This document shows positions 23,596-35,400 of a stretch of DNA of 64,000 bases, piece by piece (position 1 is the stretch's first letter; each line of letters begins with the position of its first letter). Made by a program: the position numbers and the translations under genes. Source of the DNA: Areca catechu (taxonomy: Eukaryota; Streptophyta; Magnoliopsida; Arecales; Arecaceae); NCBI GenBank assembly GCA_021397845.1, contig CM038044.1, forward strand, positions 82,097,942 to 82,161,941. The letters run 5' to 3'. The notes beneath the pieces were generated by a model, which saw only the letters and a program-made list of their open reading frames with translations, did no database searches and was not told where the DNA came from.

Positions 23596-24763
23596 GTGGT
23601 ATCAGAGCCACCTTAATTAGGACTATAATCTATGATAGTTTGTATGTCACATCTTAGGGTTTTTAAATCCTAATATGTTACTACACTTAGCATATATTTG
23701 ATTGCATATATGTTTTGATGTATGCCACTAGTTAGGGTTTTTCACTCAAACCCTAATTATTATAGAGATATGTTTAGTTTTGAAGTCATCATACTGAAAT
23801 AAGGTTGCCCTGGCATAATGGTGGATCCATTATGTGGTAAATGGTTGTCCTAGTATGATGACACACTTAGCACATATTTGTTTATTTATAAGAGTGATAT
23901 GTTGATTATGAAACATTCTATAAGAATGTGCTGGCAATTTATAAATCCCTCCTCTTAAAAATTATATTAAGTCTTAATATATTTAACTAATAAGCATCAC
24001 TAGTCATGATGTACAATTGATCATTCGGTGTCTAGAAAGGAGGTTCTGGGAAGGTAAAGAGAATTGTGGTTTTTTAATTGGTTCCGTTGACTGACCTGGC
24101 TAATTTTTATTGGTGTCTAGGAAAGCAACGGGTGGACTCCCACAACTCTTCTACTTGCCTGGCCGATTTGATTAAATTTAAATCTTGACTAAAATGCTTA
24201 GTGTTAAAAATACTATATATTGGCCTTCCTTCATGCTGGATCATTATTATGTTATAAACCACATTAGGTTTGTTGTGTTATTTGCAAGACCTAATATGGT
24301 GATTGACATAATACTAGTCTAGTGCATAGATATGCTTACAGTATATTCAGTATAATGCTTTGTTGTGTTATTTGCAAGGGCATTATATTTGAGTATTGAC
24401 TGTATAGAAATGAAAGGGTCTTGACTTAACTAGAACATTATGGTTTGTTGTGTTTTCTGCAAGACTAATAATGTTCTAGAGGCCAAGTTACTTCTTGAGA
24501 ATTATATGAGATATAATTGGAAGAGTTTCCTACCTTTGAGCTTATAAAAAGATTTGTTGTGTTTTCTGCAAGATCTTTTATAAGTTATTAGGATCCCAAT
24601 CTCATTAAGAAAAATCGATCAGGGTTTTTCTCAATTATCAAAGTGAGGGCTATGATTTTTGATAAAATAATGGGAGACATAATTAAATTGAAGACCTAAT
24701 TTAATTATGTAAGTCATTTCATGGTTGTTTGCTCATGTATTGTTCTTTATTAAATGTAGATAA
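23596..24763 (+). other. Unit 3 leader with structured-RNA elements
   Basis: A primer-binding site is at 23597. The nested hairpin is near 23787-23862 and the GTGTCTAG module is at 24028-24170. The constant-loop hairpins have arms 24263-24269/24289-24295, 24351-24358/24380-24387, 24432-24441/24468-24477 and 24541-24553/24573-24584. All four stems stay paired although this copy is coding-dead. Confidence 0.8.
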
Positions 24764-25129
24764 ATGGCATCTTCATTATCACTTCGAAGTATCTTAGATA
24801 CCAACAAACTGACTGGTCTGAACTATGTGGACTGGTTGAGAAATTTAAAGATTGTGTTGAGTTAAGAAAAACTTACTTATATTCTTGATACCCCTAGTCT
24901 TAATCCACTAGGGGATGATGCCATAGAGGAAGATATGGCCATATACAAAATATGGCAGAATGACTCCCTTACTGTCAAGTGTATCATACTAGCCTCTATG
25001 ACCAATGAGTTACAGAGACAGCATGAAAGCATGGATACTCAATCCATAATTCTCAATTTAAAAGAGATTTATGGAGAACATAGCAGAACTGCTAGATATG
25101 AAATATCTATGTAGTTATTCCATGCTAGG

Positions 25130-26686
25130 ATGACAGAGGGAACATCCGTTCAGGATCATGTTCTGAAGGTAGTTGACTTAATCACCAGATTGGGTCAATT
25201 AGGTTTTATCTTGGATGGGGAGTTGAATCAGGATTTAATCCTGCAATCACTCCCTGAGTCATTTTCTCAGTTTGTCTTGAATTATCACATGAACAAACTG
25301 AACACTTCCTTGCCTGAGCTGTTAAATATGTTAAAAACAGCGGAGAACCACGTTAAGAAAGAAAAGGCTCCACTTCTTCTTGTAGATAAGACCAATAAGA
25401 AGAAATCAGGAAAGAAGGGTTTTAATAGGAGGCTAAACCCTAAGAGTGGCATCAATAAGAAAAAGAAAGGAAAGAAGGCCTCCAAATATTCGACCTGTTT
25501 CTTTTGCTGCAAAGCGGGACATTGGAAAAGGAATTGCAAGGCTTACCTTGCAACTGTGAAGCCTGGTGCATCAGATGTACCAAAAGGTATGTATGAGATA
25601 CATGCTATATTGACATTAAATTCATCTATATCAAATACTTGGGTATTGGATACCGCTTGTGGTTACCATATATGCATATCTTTGCAGGACCTCCACAAGC
25701 TTAAAGTATTAAAGGAAGGTGACTTCAATCTCTACGGTGCTAATGGTGATATCATCCAAGTAGAAGCTGCAGGGATCTATATTCTGAAGTTGCCTTCAGG
25801 GAAGATCTTGGAGTTAGAAAATTGTTATTGTATGCCTAAGATTATTAGGAACATTATATCTATTCCCTTGTTATTAAAACAAGGATATGTAATGGATGTA
25901 ACGAGCACTGGTTGCTCGATAATTTTATCTAATGAATTTGTTTATTCAGGCATATTTAGCAATGGGCTCTTAACTATTTCTTCCAATGATAGTGTTTTTC
26001 ATGTCAATAATAAAAGAAAAAGAGAAGACTTTAATGATACTTTACTTTGGCATCATCGACTTGGTCATGTTAATGAGTCTAGGATAAGCAAGTTATACAA
26101 GGAAAAATTTCTTGATCCTTATGAGTATGAATCATTAGGAACTTGCGAATCATGTCTCATGGGTACGATGACCAAGACTCCATTTACTGGACATGGAGAA
26201 AGGTCAACTGAGTTATTAGGACTTATACATACTGATGTATGTGGTCCAATGACAACTCAGGCCAGAGGTGGATACTCATATTTTATCACTTTTATAGATG
26301 ATTTATCTAGGTTCGGATATGTGTATCTTATGAAACATAAATCTGAAGCCTTTGATAAATTTAAGGAGTATCAAAGTATGGTCGAAAAACAAACCGGGAA
26401 AAGTATTAAAGTTCTTCGGTCTGATCGAGGAGGAGAATACTTTTCCACGGAGTTTTTAGACTATCTTAAAGTTAATGGAATTCTTTCTGAATGGACCCCT
26501 CCATATACACCACAGCTAAATGGTATAGTTGAAAGGGGGAATCACACCTTATTAGATATGATACGATCCATGATGTGCTTCAAAAATTTGCCCATTTCCT
26601 TCTTGGGTCATGCCCTAGAAACTGCTGTTTACATTCTGAACAAAGTACCTTCTAAATCCGTTGTTAGTACTCCATATGAAATTTAG
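25130..26686 (+). CDS. Open gag-protease-integrase segment of unit 3 (518 codons)
   Basis: It opens at MTEGTSVQDHVLK in the second half of gag, passes the zinc knuckle, the atypical LDTAC protease site and GAG-pre-integrase (WHHRLGHVNE, CESCLMG), and ends in integrase after VSTPYEI where TGG has become TAG. It is a fragment of the larger pseudogene; the ATG is internal. Confidence 0.55.
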   Translation: MTEGTSVQDHVLKVVDLITRLGQLGFILDGELNQDLILQSLPESFSQFVLNYHMNKLNTSLPELLNMLKTAENHVKKEKAPLLLVDKTNKKKSGKKGFNRRLNPKSGINKKKKGKKASKYSTCFFCCKAGHWKRNCKAYLATVKPGASDVPKGMYEIHAILTLNSSISNTWVLDTACGYHICISLQDLHKLKVLKEGDFNLYGANGDIIQVEAAGIYILKLPSGKILELENCYCMPKIIRNIISIPLLLKQGYVMDVTSTGCSIILSNEFVYSGIFSNGLLTISSNDSVFHVNNKRKREDFNDTLLWHHRLGHVNESRISKLYKEKFLDPYEYESLGTCESCLMGTMTKTPFTGHGERSTELLGLIHTDVCGPMTTQARGGYSYFITFIDDLSRFGYVYLMKHKSEAFDKFKEYQSMVEKQTGKSIKVLRSDRGGEYFSTEFLDYLKVNGILSEWTPPYTPQLNGIVERGNHTLLDMIRSMMCFKNLPISFLGHALETAVYILNKVPSKSVVSTPYEI

Positions 26687-26764
26687 AGTGGAAAGAAACC
26701 GAATCTTAAATATTTTAAGGTATGGGGATGTCCAGCTTATGTTAAAAGAAATTTTGGACATAAG

Positions 26765-28192
26765 TTGGAACCTAGAGTGGACAAATGTCTATTTATAGGA
26801 TATCCTAGAGAGGGTAAAGGATATCTGTTTTACCATCCAACTGAACAAAAGATTTTTGTCAGCAGACATTCCACTTTTCTAGAAAAAGAGTTTATTTTAG
26901 AAAAGAGCAATGGTAGAACTATTGAACTTGGAGAAGTACAAGAAACACAGATAGACAATTCTCAATCAATAGGACATATAGTTAGGACTGAACTAGACCA
27001 CAAAACTCCTCCCCGTAGGTTTGATAGAGTGCCACAGGCACCTGAGAGGTATGGGTTTATTATTGAAAATAATGAAGCCCAAGTCATTCAAAATGATGAA
27101 CCTCTGACCTATACGGAAGCTACCTTGAGTACTGATTTAGATAGATGGCAAGAAGCCATGGAATCCGAGATAGACTCTATGTATGTCAACCAAGTATGGT
27201 CTTTGGTTGATGCACCAGAAGGTGTTAATCCAATTGGGTGCAAATGGGTCTATAAGAAAAAGATTGGAGCTGATGGCCAAGTTGAAACCTATAAAGCTAG
27301 ATTAGTGGCAAAAGGTTTTAGACAAAAATTGGGAATTGATTATGATGAAACATTCTCAATTTTTGCCATACTCAAATCAATTCAGGTTTTACTTGCTATA
27401 GCAGCATACCACGATTATGAGATCTGGCAGATGGATGTAAAGACTTCATTCCTCAAAGGTTTCCTTGAGGAAGAAGTCTACATGTCACAGCCAGAAGGTT
27501 TTATTTCAAAGAATAAACCTAATCAAGTATGCAAGCTAAAAAAACCCATTTATGGATTAAAGCAAGCTTCAAGGAGTTGGAACATCCGCTTTGATGAAAC
27601 TATTAAAAGGTTTGGTTTTATCAAAAATGTGGATGAACCCTGTGTTTATAAGAAGACTAGTGGGAGTGCCATAGTCTTCTTGGTTCTGTATATAGATGAC
27701 ATACTCCTCATTGGGAATGATATCCCAATGTTACAATCGGTCAAGGTTTGGCTATCAAACCAGTTTTCTATGAAAGATTTGGGAGAAGCATCCTATATAC
27801 TAGGTATTAAGATCTATAGAGATAGATCTAAGAGGATGCTAGGTTTATCCCAATCTAGGTACATTGACTTAGTGCTAAAAAGATTCAGCATGGATGGAAG
27901 TAAAAGAGGTTATCTTCCTATGAGTCAAGGTATACATTTTTCTAAAAGGATGTCTCCTAAAACACCTGAAGAAATAAATAGAATGAATTCTATACCTTAT
28001 GCTTCGGCAATAGGGTCTATAATGTATGCCATGTTATGTACCAGGCCTGATGTGGCATATGCTTTAGGCATTGTCAGAAGGTTTCTGGCTGATCCAAGAG
28101 AGGATCATTGGAAAGCAGTTAAAAATATTCTTAAGTACCTGAGAACGATTAAGGATATTTTCTGGTTTATGGTGGTTCTGATCTTAAACTAG
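26765..28192 (+). CDS. Open integrase C-terminus and RT segment of unit 3 (475 codons)
   Basis: It is in the same frame as the preceding piece. It carries CLFIGYPREGKGY, YKARLVAKGFRQ, MDVKTSFLKGFL, LYIDDILLIGND and the RT connection region, then frameshifts at FWFMVV. The FSPVA motif reads FSIFA here. Confidence 0.55.
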   Translation: MEPRVDKCLFIGYPREGKGYLFYHPTEQKIFVSRHSTFLEKEFILEKSNGRTIELGEVQETQIDNSQSIGHIVRTELDHKTPPRRFDRVPQAPERYGFIIENNEAQVIQNDEPLTYTEATLSTDLDRWQEAMESEIDSMYVNQVWSLVDAPEGVNPIGCKWVYKKKIGADGQVETYKARLVAKGFRQKLGIDYDETFSIFAILKSIQVLLAIAAYHDYEIWQMDVKTSFLKGFLEEEVYMSQPEGFISKNKPNQVCKLKKPIYGLKQASRSWNIRFDETIKRFGFIKNVDEPCVYKKTSGSAIVFLVLYIDDILLIGNDIPMLQSVKVWLSNQFSMKDLGEASYILGIKIYRDRSKRMLGLSQSRYIDLVLKRFSMDGSKRGYLPMSQGIHFSKRMSPKTPEEINRMNSIPYASAIGSIMYAMLCTRPDVAYALGIVRRFLADPREDHWKAVKNILKYLRTIKDIFWFMVVLILN

Positions 28193-28688
28193 AAGCTTAT
28201 TCTGATGCTAGTTTTCAATCAGACCCTAATGATAGCAAATCCATTTCGGGATATGTTTTTACCCTAAATGGTGGAGCAGTTAGTTGGAAAAGTACCAAGC
28301 AGTAGACTGTTGCTGACTCAACCACAGAGGCAGAATACATAGCTGTCAGTGAAGCCGCCAAGGAAGCAGCCTGGATGAAGAAGTTCATCACAGAGTTGGG
28401 TGTTGTTCCTGAGATTGAAAACCCTGTGCCACTTTACTGTGACAACACTGGATCTGTTTCTCAAGCTAAGGAACCAAGAGCTCATCATAAGTCCAAGCAC
28501 ATTCTGAGAAGCTTCCATCTCGTCCGAGAAATTGTAGAAAGACAAGATGTCTACATAAATAGAGTTGATACAAAGAACAATGTAGCAGACCCATTCACTA
28601 AGGCTCTACCACAGCGAGAGTTTAATCGCCACCTCGAGTGTATGGGATTAAGATTCAAAGGCGATTGGCTTTAGTGCAAGTGGGAGAT

Positions 28689-29614
28689 TGAAAGGGATAT
28701 GCCATACAAGCCAATCTATGTTGTATCTCCAAAACCATTGTAATTGACAATATTCTAATAAAGGCATTATTTTTCATCATACGCTATGTTTATTATTATA
28801 TGATGAACCCCATAGATTAGGGCTATGATTTTAGGGTTATGATGAGATCATACCAGTGAGACCTAAAGTCTTAAAACCTTAATCTAAAATATTCCTAGTC
28901 AAAGGAACCTTGAGTAGGGGATCAAGTTTTTCGGTAAGACTAGCACATCTTATATATACTGAATAGGGTGACTGCTCTCGCAGTCACTTGTGTGTGACAC
29001 TAATACTAGGATGTGGGTGCTCATTAGAGAATGAGTTCACTAATATGATCCAACTTGAGAACATCTAATGGAGTCTTAGCTACATGTCAATATAAGGTTC
29101 TTATAGTGGGAGTGGTACAAGTAATCCTTTGACCTGAGACTGCCATAAGTACCTTATGTACATGAACCCATTCTTTGGTTCAATCCTAACATGACACTGA
29201 GTCTTGCACAGGATTGATATTGGGAATGGTGAATTGGATATGAAGGTAATGAGTAGGTCAACAAGGAATCGATCACTCTTAGTAAGAGGAGATTGCATCC
29301 AGCTAGTTATCAATCGGATGATGATTCAGGGAATCTTTGATCAAAGTAAAGATATTAGAGATGGTTTCTAATATCAAGATAATTGAATCATCAATATAAG
29401 ATTGAGCTAGAAATAGATATAATATTGGATTTGACAAATATCCATATCCATGATTATATTTTGGGTGCAGGCTGATCGAAGGATTTAATTGTACGGTAAC
29501 TTTCTACTAAAGGGTAGTTTTGGTATTTCACCAGAATTTCCATATCTTCTGGGTAGACATGACACGTTGCTAGACGTCAATCTTGTCTTGTGGGTTGATT
29601 AAATTGAATGATCA
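28689..29614 (+). repeat. Angela-like LTR4, left part
   Basis: It starts TGAAAGGGATATGCC after a polypurine tract and runs 926 bp to GATCA (29610-29614), the target duplication of the inserted Gypsy element. The rest resumes at 38464. Confidence 0.93.
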
Positions 29615-31226
29615 TGGTGCGGGCACCAAACTCAGAAGAAGACTTCAGAGCTCCATCTGGATCTCTGATTAACCTTGCCCGAAGAATTAGGGTTTTTGGT
29701 TTGTAATAAGAGTTGACTAGATCAACTCAATTTAGCTTAAGTCTACATTACCTGCATTTTATTTTGTTGAGTCATGTTGACTCAGTAGTGGACTAGGATT
29801 TCAACCTGGGGTGTTACAATTTCTCCCAAGGCCTAGCAAGTGGGCACCACACTCCCAGCCACACTCCCAGCCATATGCCTGAGTCCAGGGGTGCCATATC
29901 TACATCCAGCAGCCTTTGGTCCCCACTCCACAGATAGCAGCTTCCTTCTCTCATGCGCCAGATGAGGAGAAATCCACCAGGAGTCCACAAATCAAGGGGG
30001 CGGCCAAGACTTTCCCAAAAGAACCAAAGTAAGAATGGGAAGAAATTCTCTTGGAGAGAACTTCAAGGAGGAGCCCACTACCTGCCAAAAAAATCAAAAA
30101 CAAAGATGGGAAGGACCTTGACTTAGGGAGGAAGAAAAGGAGGAGTCCAAAAGAGTTGATCCATGGAAGGAAAAAAATTCTCTTGAAGATCCAAGCAAGG
30201 AGGCGCCATCTACCTGCCTTTTATAACCCTAATCAAATTTTTTTGGTACCTTGGCCGACCATATGTGTATGGATTATCCTGATTTGTAGATCCCCTCCTT
30301 TAGTCCCACATGGGAAGATATAAAACCCTACTCCCTTGTAAAGCCTTATAAATTAAACCCCTCTTGTAAGTTTAAATCAATCAGATGAATGAAACCAAAT
30401 TTTTTTTGTGAGCAAACTTTGTGTTTTCTCTCTTCCGCACTTGCATCCAGGTGTTGAGCTCCATGAGGGAGTAAATCCGGGTTCCCCAGGAACCTTGAGG
30501 AGGTGTGAGATCTCCAAAACCCAAACCCTAGGTTAGCCACTCCACTCCCAAACCCTAGCCGCCATCACCCTTCTCTTTCCACCAAGTCCTAGCCTATCCC
30601 ACCTCTTACGGCCACCCTCTCCAAGTCCAGGCTGACCACCAGCATCCAGCTCCAGTTCGGATACTTCAGATCTATAGCAATTCTAAGAGGAAGTCAGATC
30701 AGCCTCCAGGAGAATCCTGATTTCAGCAACTTCAGCTTTCAAGTTCTTCAACCTGGTAAGTCTTTTCTTGAGTATCTGAATTCCATCACTTGTTCCTCTT
30801 CTTTCCCAGATCTTGAGTCCAGGAGAAGCCGACCAAACCACACGACCAGTATTGGAGGATCCATTGCGAAGATAGCCGACTTCGAGGATCCCACAATCCG
30901 CTCGAGAGAGTTCTTCCACCCAAATTCTGAGAAGATCACTGTCTGGTTGGTAAACCATCTCTCCTCTCTATTTCTGTCCTGTTGAAAGTTCAGAGCGAAA
31001 CCCAAGGTCTGGGAGTTTCTCAACCCCCAGCAATCCGTTACTTCTGAACTACTCTGATAATTTAGTTTCATCTAAATTGTGCTTTCAATCCTTACCTAGT
31101 TTCCTTCAACTTAGTTTAGCTTTACTTTGAGTCAAAGCCAATTTTTGAAATATATAAAAAAAAAAAAAGAGAAATTAATCCTAAATTTACTTCCGCATAC
31201 GCTTCTTTGTTCTTTGTTCTGCATCA
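29615..31226 (+). repeat. Gypsy 5' LTR
   Basis: It starts TGGTGCGGGCACC and ends CTGCATCA. A TATAAAA box stands at 30319-30325; the 3' LTR has TGTAAAA at the matching place. The two LTRs differ at scattered bases, for example about eight in the first 230, so the insertion is not very recent. Confidence 0.93.
30319..30325 (+). promoter_or_regulatory. TATA box of the Gypsy 5' LTR
   Basis: TATAAAA is followed by an ACCCTACTCCC stretch, a plausible start region. It is predicted from sequence only. Confidence 0.5.
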
Positions 31227-31230
31227 TTTT

Positions 31231-31246
31231 TGGTATCAGAGCCCTG
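31231..31246 (+). promoter_or_regulatory. Gypsy primer-binding site
   Basis: TGGTATCAGAGCCCTG starts four bases after the LTR end, matching the initiator-tRNA-Met type. Confidence 0.8.
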
Positions 31247-31330
31247 TCTAGGGTTTCTGTTTCGATTGCTTGTTTGAGTCTCTCTCTTTTTACTTTGTCT
31301 GCTCGAAGTAGACTCCCCAGGACATCCGGT

Positions 31331-31387
31331 CCTAGGAACGAAGCGAGGTGCAAACCTCCTCTTCCCATTCCACGGGGTGTTCCTAGG
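31331..31387 (+). other. Gypsy leader hairpin
   Basis: CCTAGGAAC (31331-31339) and GTTCCTAGG (31379-31387) are perfect 9-bp complements around a 39-nt insert, about 100 nt after the primer-binding site. Confidence 0.55.
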
Positions 31388-31880
31388 GCATGTAGGGGAT
31401 CCGTTGGGTTATAACTTCGTAGCAGGAATTGTAAACGGGGAAGTGCTCTATTTTCAGCCCATAATTTCCCTGTTGTAGGAATTATTTCTCACTTCAGGTA
31501 ACTCCAAATTTTATAATTTTTGTTTTGCTGAAACGAGTATAATTGAAAATAATTTTCATAATTTTCTTATGATTTATTGGTTTCCGTGCAATTTCTGAGA
31601 ATTAAATTACTGCAACTCTATTTTTTGTGTTCTGCCATCCATTTATTTTTGAGTGTTCATCTCTTAATTCATCTTAAGGGCATTTGAGCATCTAAGATAA
31701 GGGGAGGAGTTGATAACCTCTCCTTAGCCCAAAACCACCACCCCTTCATTCGAACCTAAGCCTTTAATCTAAAAATTGATTAGACCTAATTTGCCCTAGT
31801 GGGCTAGGGACATCAACAAGTCGGGTCAAGGCTAGTGTTGAGTCAGTTTGTCTGGTTACTCTGTGTGTGCTTTGTACTCA

Positions 31881-32013
31881 GTGTCTAGAACGGTGGTTCA
31901 GGGATTCCATCTCGAAGGGCTTGTGTGTTGGTCCGCCTACCTGGCCAATCTCTGATTGGTGTCTAGGATTGGCATTCAGGGACCTAACACTCCCCTTACA
32001 CCTGCCTGGCTGA
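31881..32013 (+). other. GTGTCTAG / CCTGGCC leader module in the Gypsy element
   Basis: GTGTCTAG occurs at 31881 and 31959. CCTGGCCAAT (31940-31949) pairs with ATTGG-TGT-CTAGG (31955-31967). GCCTGGC follows at 32004. The first 24 bases agree at 22 positions with the Copia-chain module. The spacing is 78 and 45 nt against 84 and 44 nt in unit 1. Confidence 0.8.
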
Positions 32014-32128
32014 GTCCTGAGTTACTACAGGCTAGCTTGCCACTCTGATTGGGCACCTAGTTTGGGCTCTAGGTCTAGTTAGCCCGTAGTCGTTCAATTG
32101 AGTCTCATTTTGTGTGCCTGATTGCATC

Positions 32129-32356
32129 ATGTCTATCCGGAATAGAGTACCCTACCAACCTGGTCAAACCCAACCTGATTTAGAGGCCATGGTTAGAGCT
32201 CTTACTGAGAGTATGAACAAATTAAGTCAGGATATGAATGAGAATTTTGCCCAGCTTAGGGATCGAGTCCAAGTACTTGAGGAACCTAGGCATCGGAATT
32301 GGACTCCTGACCCAGATTTTAATGTGCCTCAACCTCACCCACACCAAGAGCCTTGA
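32129..32356 (+). CDS. Gypsy Gag N-terminus, ended by a premature TGA
   Basis: It starts MSIRNRVPYQPGQTQPD; an upstream in-frame ATG exists at 32114. A helical stretch (MVRALTESMNKLSQDMNENF) follows. It stops at TGA 32354-32356, in the same frame as the 1435-codon ORF that follows. The local text (EP-stop-RPLYRDPEPNHRRPDPEPED) continues without a shift, so the stop is a point nonsense change, compatible with CGA to TGA. Confidence 0.7.
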   Translation: MSIRNRVPYQPGQTQPDLEAMVRALTESMNKLSQDMNENFAQLRDRVQVLEEPRHRNWTPDPDFNVPQPHPHQEP

Positions 32357-32485
32357 AGACCTTTATACCGAGATCCTGAACCTAATCATAGGAGGCCTGA
32401 CCCAGAACCTGAGGATAGAGATGATAGGTTCATTCGGAACATCAAGTTAGATGCACCCACTTTTGATGGTAGCTTAAATCCTAAG

Positions 32486-35400
32486 GTGTATTCTGATTGG
32501 GAGGGTGAGATGGACCAGTACTTTGAGTGGTATGCCATGTCTGAGGAGAGGAAATTCAAGTTTGCCAAGATAAAATTAATACGTCAAGCTAGGTTATACT
32601 GGGGAAACATTGAGCTGACCACTAGAAGACGAAATGTAGAGCCCATAATCACTTGGCAGGGTATGAAAGAGAAACTTAGAGACAAGTACCTACCCATTTC
32701 ATACCAGCAAAATCTGTTAGACCAATGGCAGACTTTGAAACAAGGGAACCGATCTGTTTCAGACTACATAACCACCTTTGATGAATACCTAATGAGATGT
32801 GATGTGAGTGAAGCCCATGATGTCACTTTGTCTAGATTTAGGGCTGGGCTTAGGGAAGATATTAAGAGAGAGTTGTTTCTGAGAGAGGTTACTGACCTAG
32901 ACCAAGACTATCAGATTGCACTGAACACTGAGAAGTTTCAGAGAGGACCCATGCCATCTAGGGTTAGTGCCCCAATCCCAAGAAATGGACCTAGCCAGGT
33001 TACCCCTAGCAAGCCTAATCAGGGTATCCCCACCCCTAGGCCCATGGACAAAGGTAAGGCACCTGACACCCAGAGAACCCCTAGTATCGTCTGTTTTAAG
33101 TGCCAGAAGCCCGGTCATATCTCAAATCAGTGCACAGCCATAGCTTGTTTTAAGTGTCATAAGGTAGGTCATGTTTCTAGCCAGTTCCCTCGTAGATCCC
33201 TATATATAGAAGAGGGAGGAGAAGAGAATTCCGAGCCTAATAAGGAGTTTGAAGAAGAAGTTTATGAGGTTGGAATGAATTTGGTTGATGAGTATGAAGG
33301 AGAGGAAGAATCCACTGAGTCTGACCACTTAGGGGTTGTGAGATGCATCCTGTCCCAGACTAAAGTTCAGGAAGATTGGTGTAGGACTAACATCCTACAC
33401 ACTTTCCTTAAACTAGGGGATAAGGTTTGTAAAATCATCATAGATAGTGGGAGCTGTGTGAATGCCATTTCTACTAGCACAATCAAAATGTTAGGCTTAA
33501 CCCTAGTTCCCCACCCCAACCCCTATAAGGTTTCTTGGGTAGACTCTACCTCTATGCCCATCCAGTCTAGATGTCAGGTCCAAATCCAAATGCAATCCTA
33601 TCAAGAGAAGATTTGGTGTGATGTCTTGCCCATGGGGGTGAGCAGTATAATTCTTGGAAGACCTTGGTTGTATGATCATGATGCCACCCTCTTAGGAAAA
33701 TCCAACACCTGTGTCTTTAGTTTCAATGGAAAGAAAATCATAATTCATTCAGTCCCTCCTAAGGACAAGGTAGCTAAAGGAACCAGTAAGGTTAGGGAAA
33801 TGAAGACTGGAGTGAACCTAATTAGTGCCAAGGATCTAGAACAAGAAATTCATAGTGGTTCACCCATTTGGATGTTGACTGCTAAGGAACTTAGGACTCC
33901 TACACCCTCAGAGCCTCCTCAGGAAGTTAAGCCTTTATTAGAAGAATTTGAGGATGTTTTTCCCGAGGATCTGCCAGACCACCTTCCACCTCTTAGGGAT
34001 ATTCAGCATTCCATAGATTTAGTCCCAGGAGCTACTTTACCCAACTTGCCCCATTATAGGATGAATCCATCTGAGCATAAAGAACTGCAAAAGCAGGTTG
34101 GCAAATTGTTGAGGAAGGGGTTCATTAGAGAGAGTCTTAGCCCTTGTGCAGTCCCTGCACTTCTAACCCCGAAGAAGGATGGCACGTGGAGGATGTGTGT
34201 TGACAGTCGTGCCATCAATAAAATCACAATCAAGTATAGGTTCCCCATCCCTAGACTAGATGACATGCTTGATATGATGGCCGGTGCCATGGTTTTTTCT
34301 AAAATTGATCTCAAGAGCGGCTATCATCAGGTTAGGATTAGACCAGGGGATGAGTGGAAAATAGCCTTCAAGACTAAGGATGGTCTCTTCGAATGGGTTG
34401 TTATGCCTTTTGGGTTGTCCAATGCCCCTAGTACTTTCATGAGGATTATGACCCAAGTACTTAGAGCTTTCATAGGGAAGTTTGTAGTGGTCTATTTTGA
34501 TGATATCCTGATCTATAGTAAGACCCCTGCAGATCACCTAGGCCACCTTAGACAAGTCTGTCAAGTTTTGAGGAATGATAGTCTCTACGGTAATCTCAAA
34601 AAGTGTGAATTTATGACCAGTAGGATTATCTTCCTTGGATTTGTTGTAACCCCTAACGGCGTGGCTGCCGATCCTGAAAAGATTAGGTCCATAGTAGAAT
34701 GGCCAGAGCCAACCTGTGTGCATGAAGTCAGAAGTTTCCATGGCTTGGCTACCTTCTATAGGCGATTCATCAAGGGGTTTAGTACCGTAGTTGCTCCTAT
34801 CACAGACTGCATTAGGAAGGGAGAATTTCAGTGGACCATAGCAGCCCATAAAGCCTTCCTAGATCTTAAGGATAGGATGACCCAGGCACCCATTTTGAGA
34901 CTACCGGACTTTTCAAAGGTATTTGAGGTTGCCTGTGATGCTTCAGGAGTAGGTATAGGTGGAGTCCTAAGCCAAGAGAACCATCCCGTAGCATTCTTTA
35001 GTGAAAAACTTAATGATGCTAAGCTTAGGTATTCTACCTATGATAAGGAATTTTATGCGGTAGTGCAAGCTTTAGGTTACTGGAGACATTATTTACTACC
35101 GCAAGAATTTGTACTATTTTCGGACCATGAGGCTCTTAGATTCTTGAATTCTCAGAAGAAGCTTAACCCTAGGCATGCTAAGTGGGTAGAGTATATCCAG
35201 TCCTATACTTTTGTTTTGAAGCATAAGGCTGGGTCTGAAAATAAGAAGGCTGGGTCTGAAAATAAGGTAGCTGATGCCCTTAGTCGTCGATCTTTGTTGT
35301 TGAATTCTGTTAGGGCTGAAGTCATAGGGTTTGAGCAAATCAAAGAAGAATATGAGTCGTGTCCAGATTTCAAGACTGTATACCAGGATCTAACTCAAGG

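Larger units (their letters stand above)
24764..28674 (+). pseudogene. Unit 3 Angela-like gag-pol, broken
   Basis: It starts MASSLSLRSILDTNKLTG. Early stops are a TAA near 24864 and a TAG at the gag SKQLF position near 25112. From 25130 to 28192 the frame is open except for one TGG-to-TAG change at 26684-26686. It covers gag C-terminus, zinc knuckle (CFFCCKAGHWKRNC), LDTAC protease, integrase (RSDRGGEYFSTEF) and RT (YIDDILLIGND). A 1-bp deletion near 28160 shifts the frame. RNase H continues to GDWL at 28674, with a CAG-to-TAG stop near 28304 preceded by a Lys-to-Gln change; unit 4 has the same two-codon change. Confidence 0.92.

Noticed and set aside
30051..31071. ORFs on both strands in the Gypsy 5' LTR with twins in the 3' LTR (37286-38306)
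   Set aside because: Their conservation follows from LTR duplication. The frames overlap on both strands and match no known protein.
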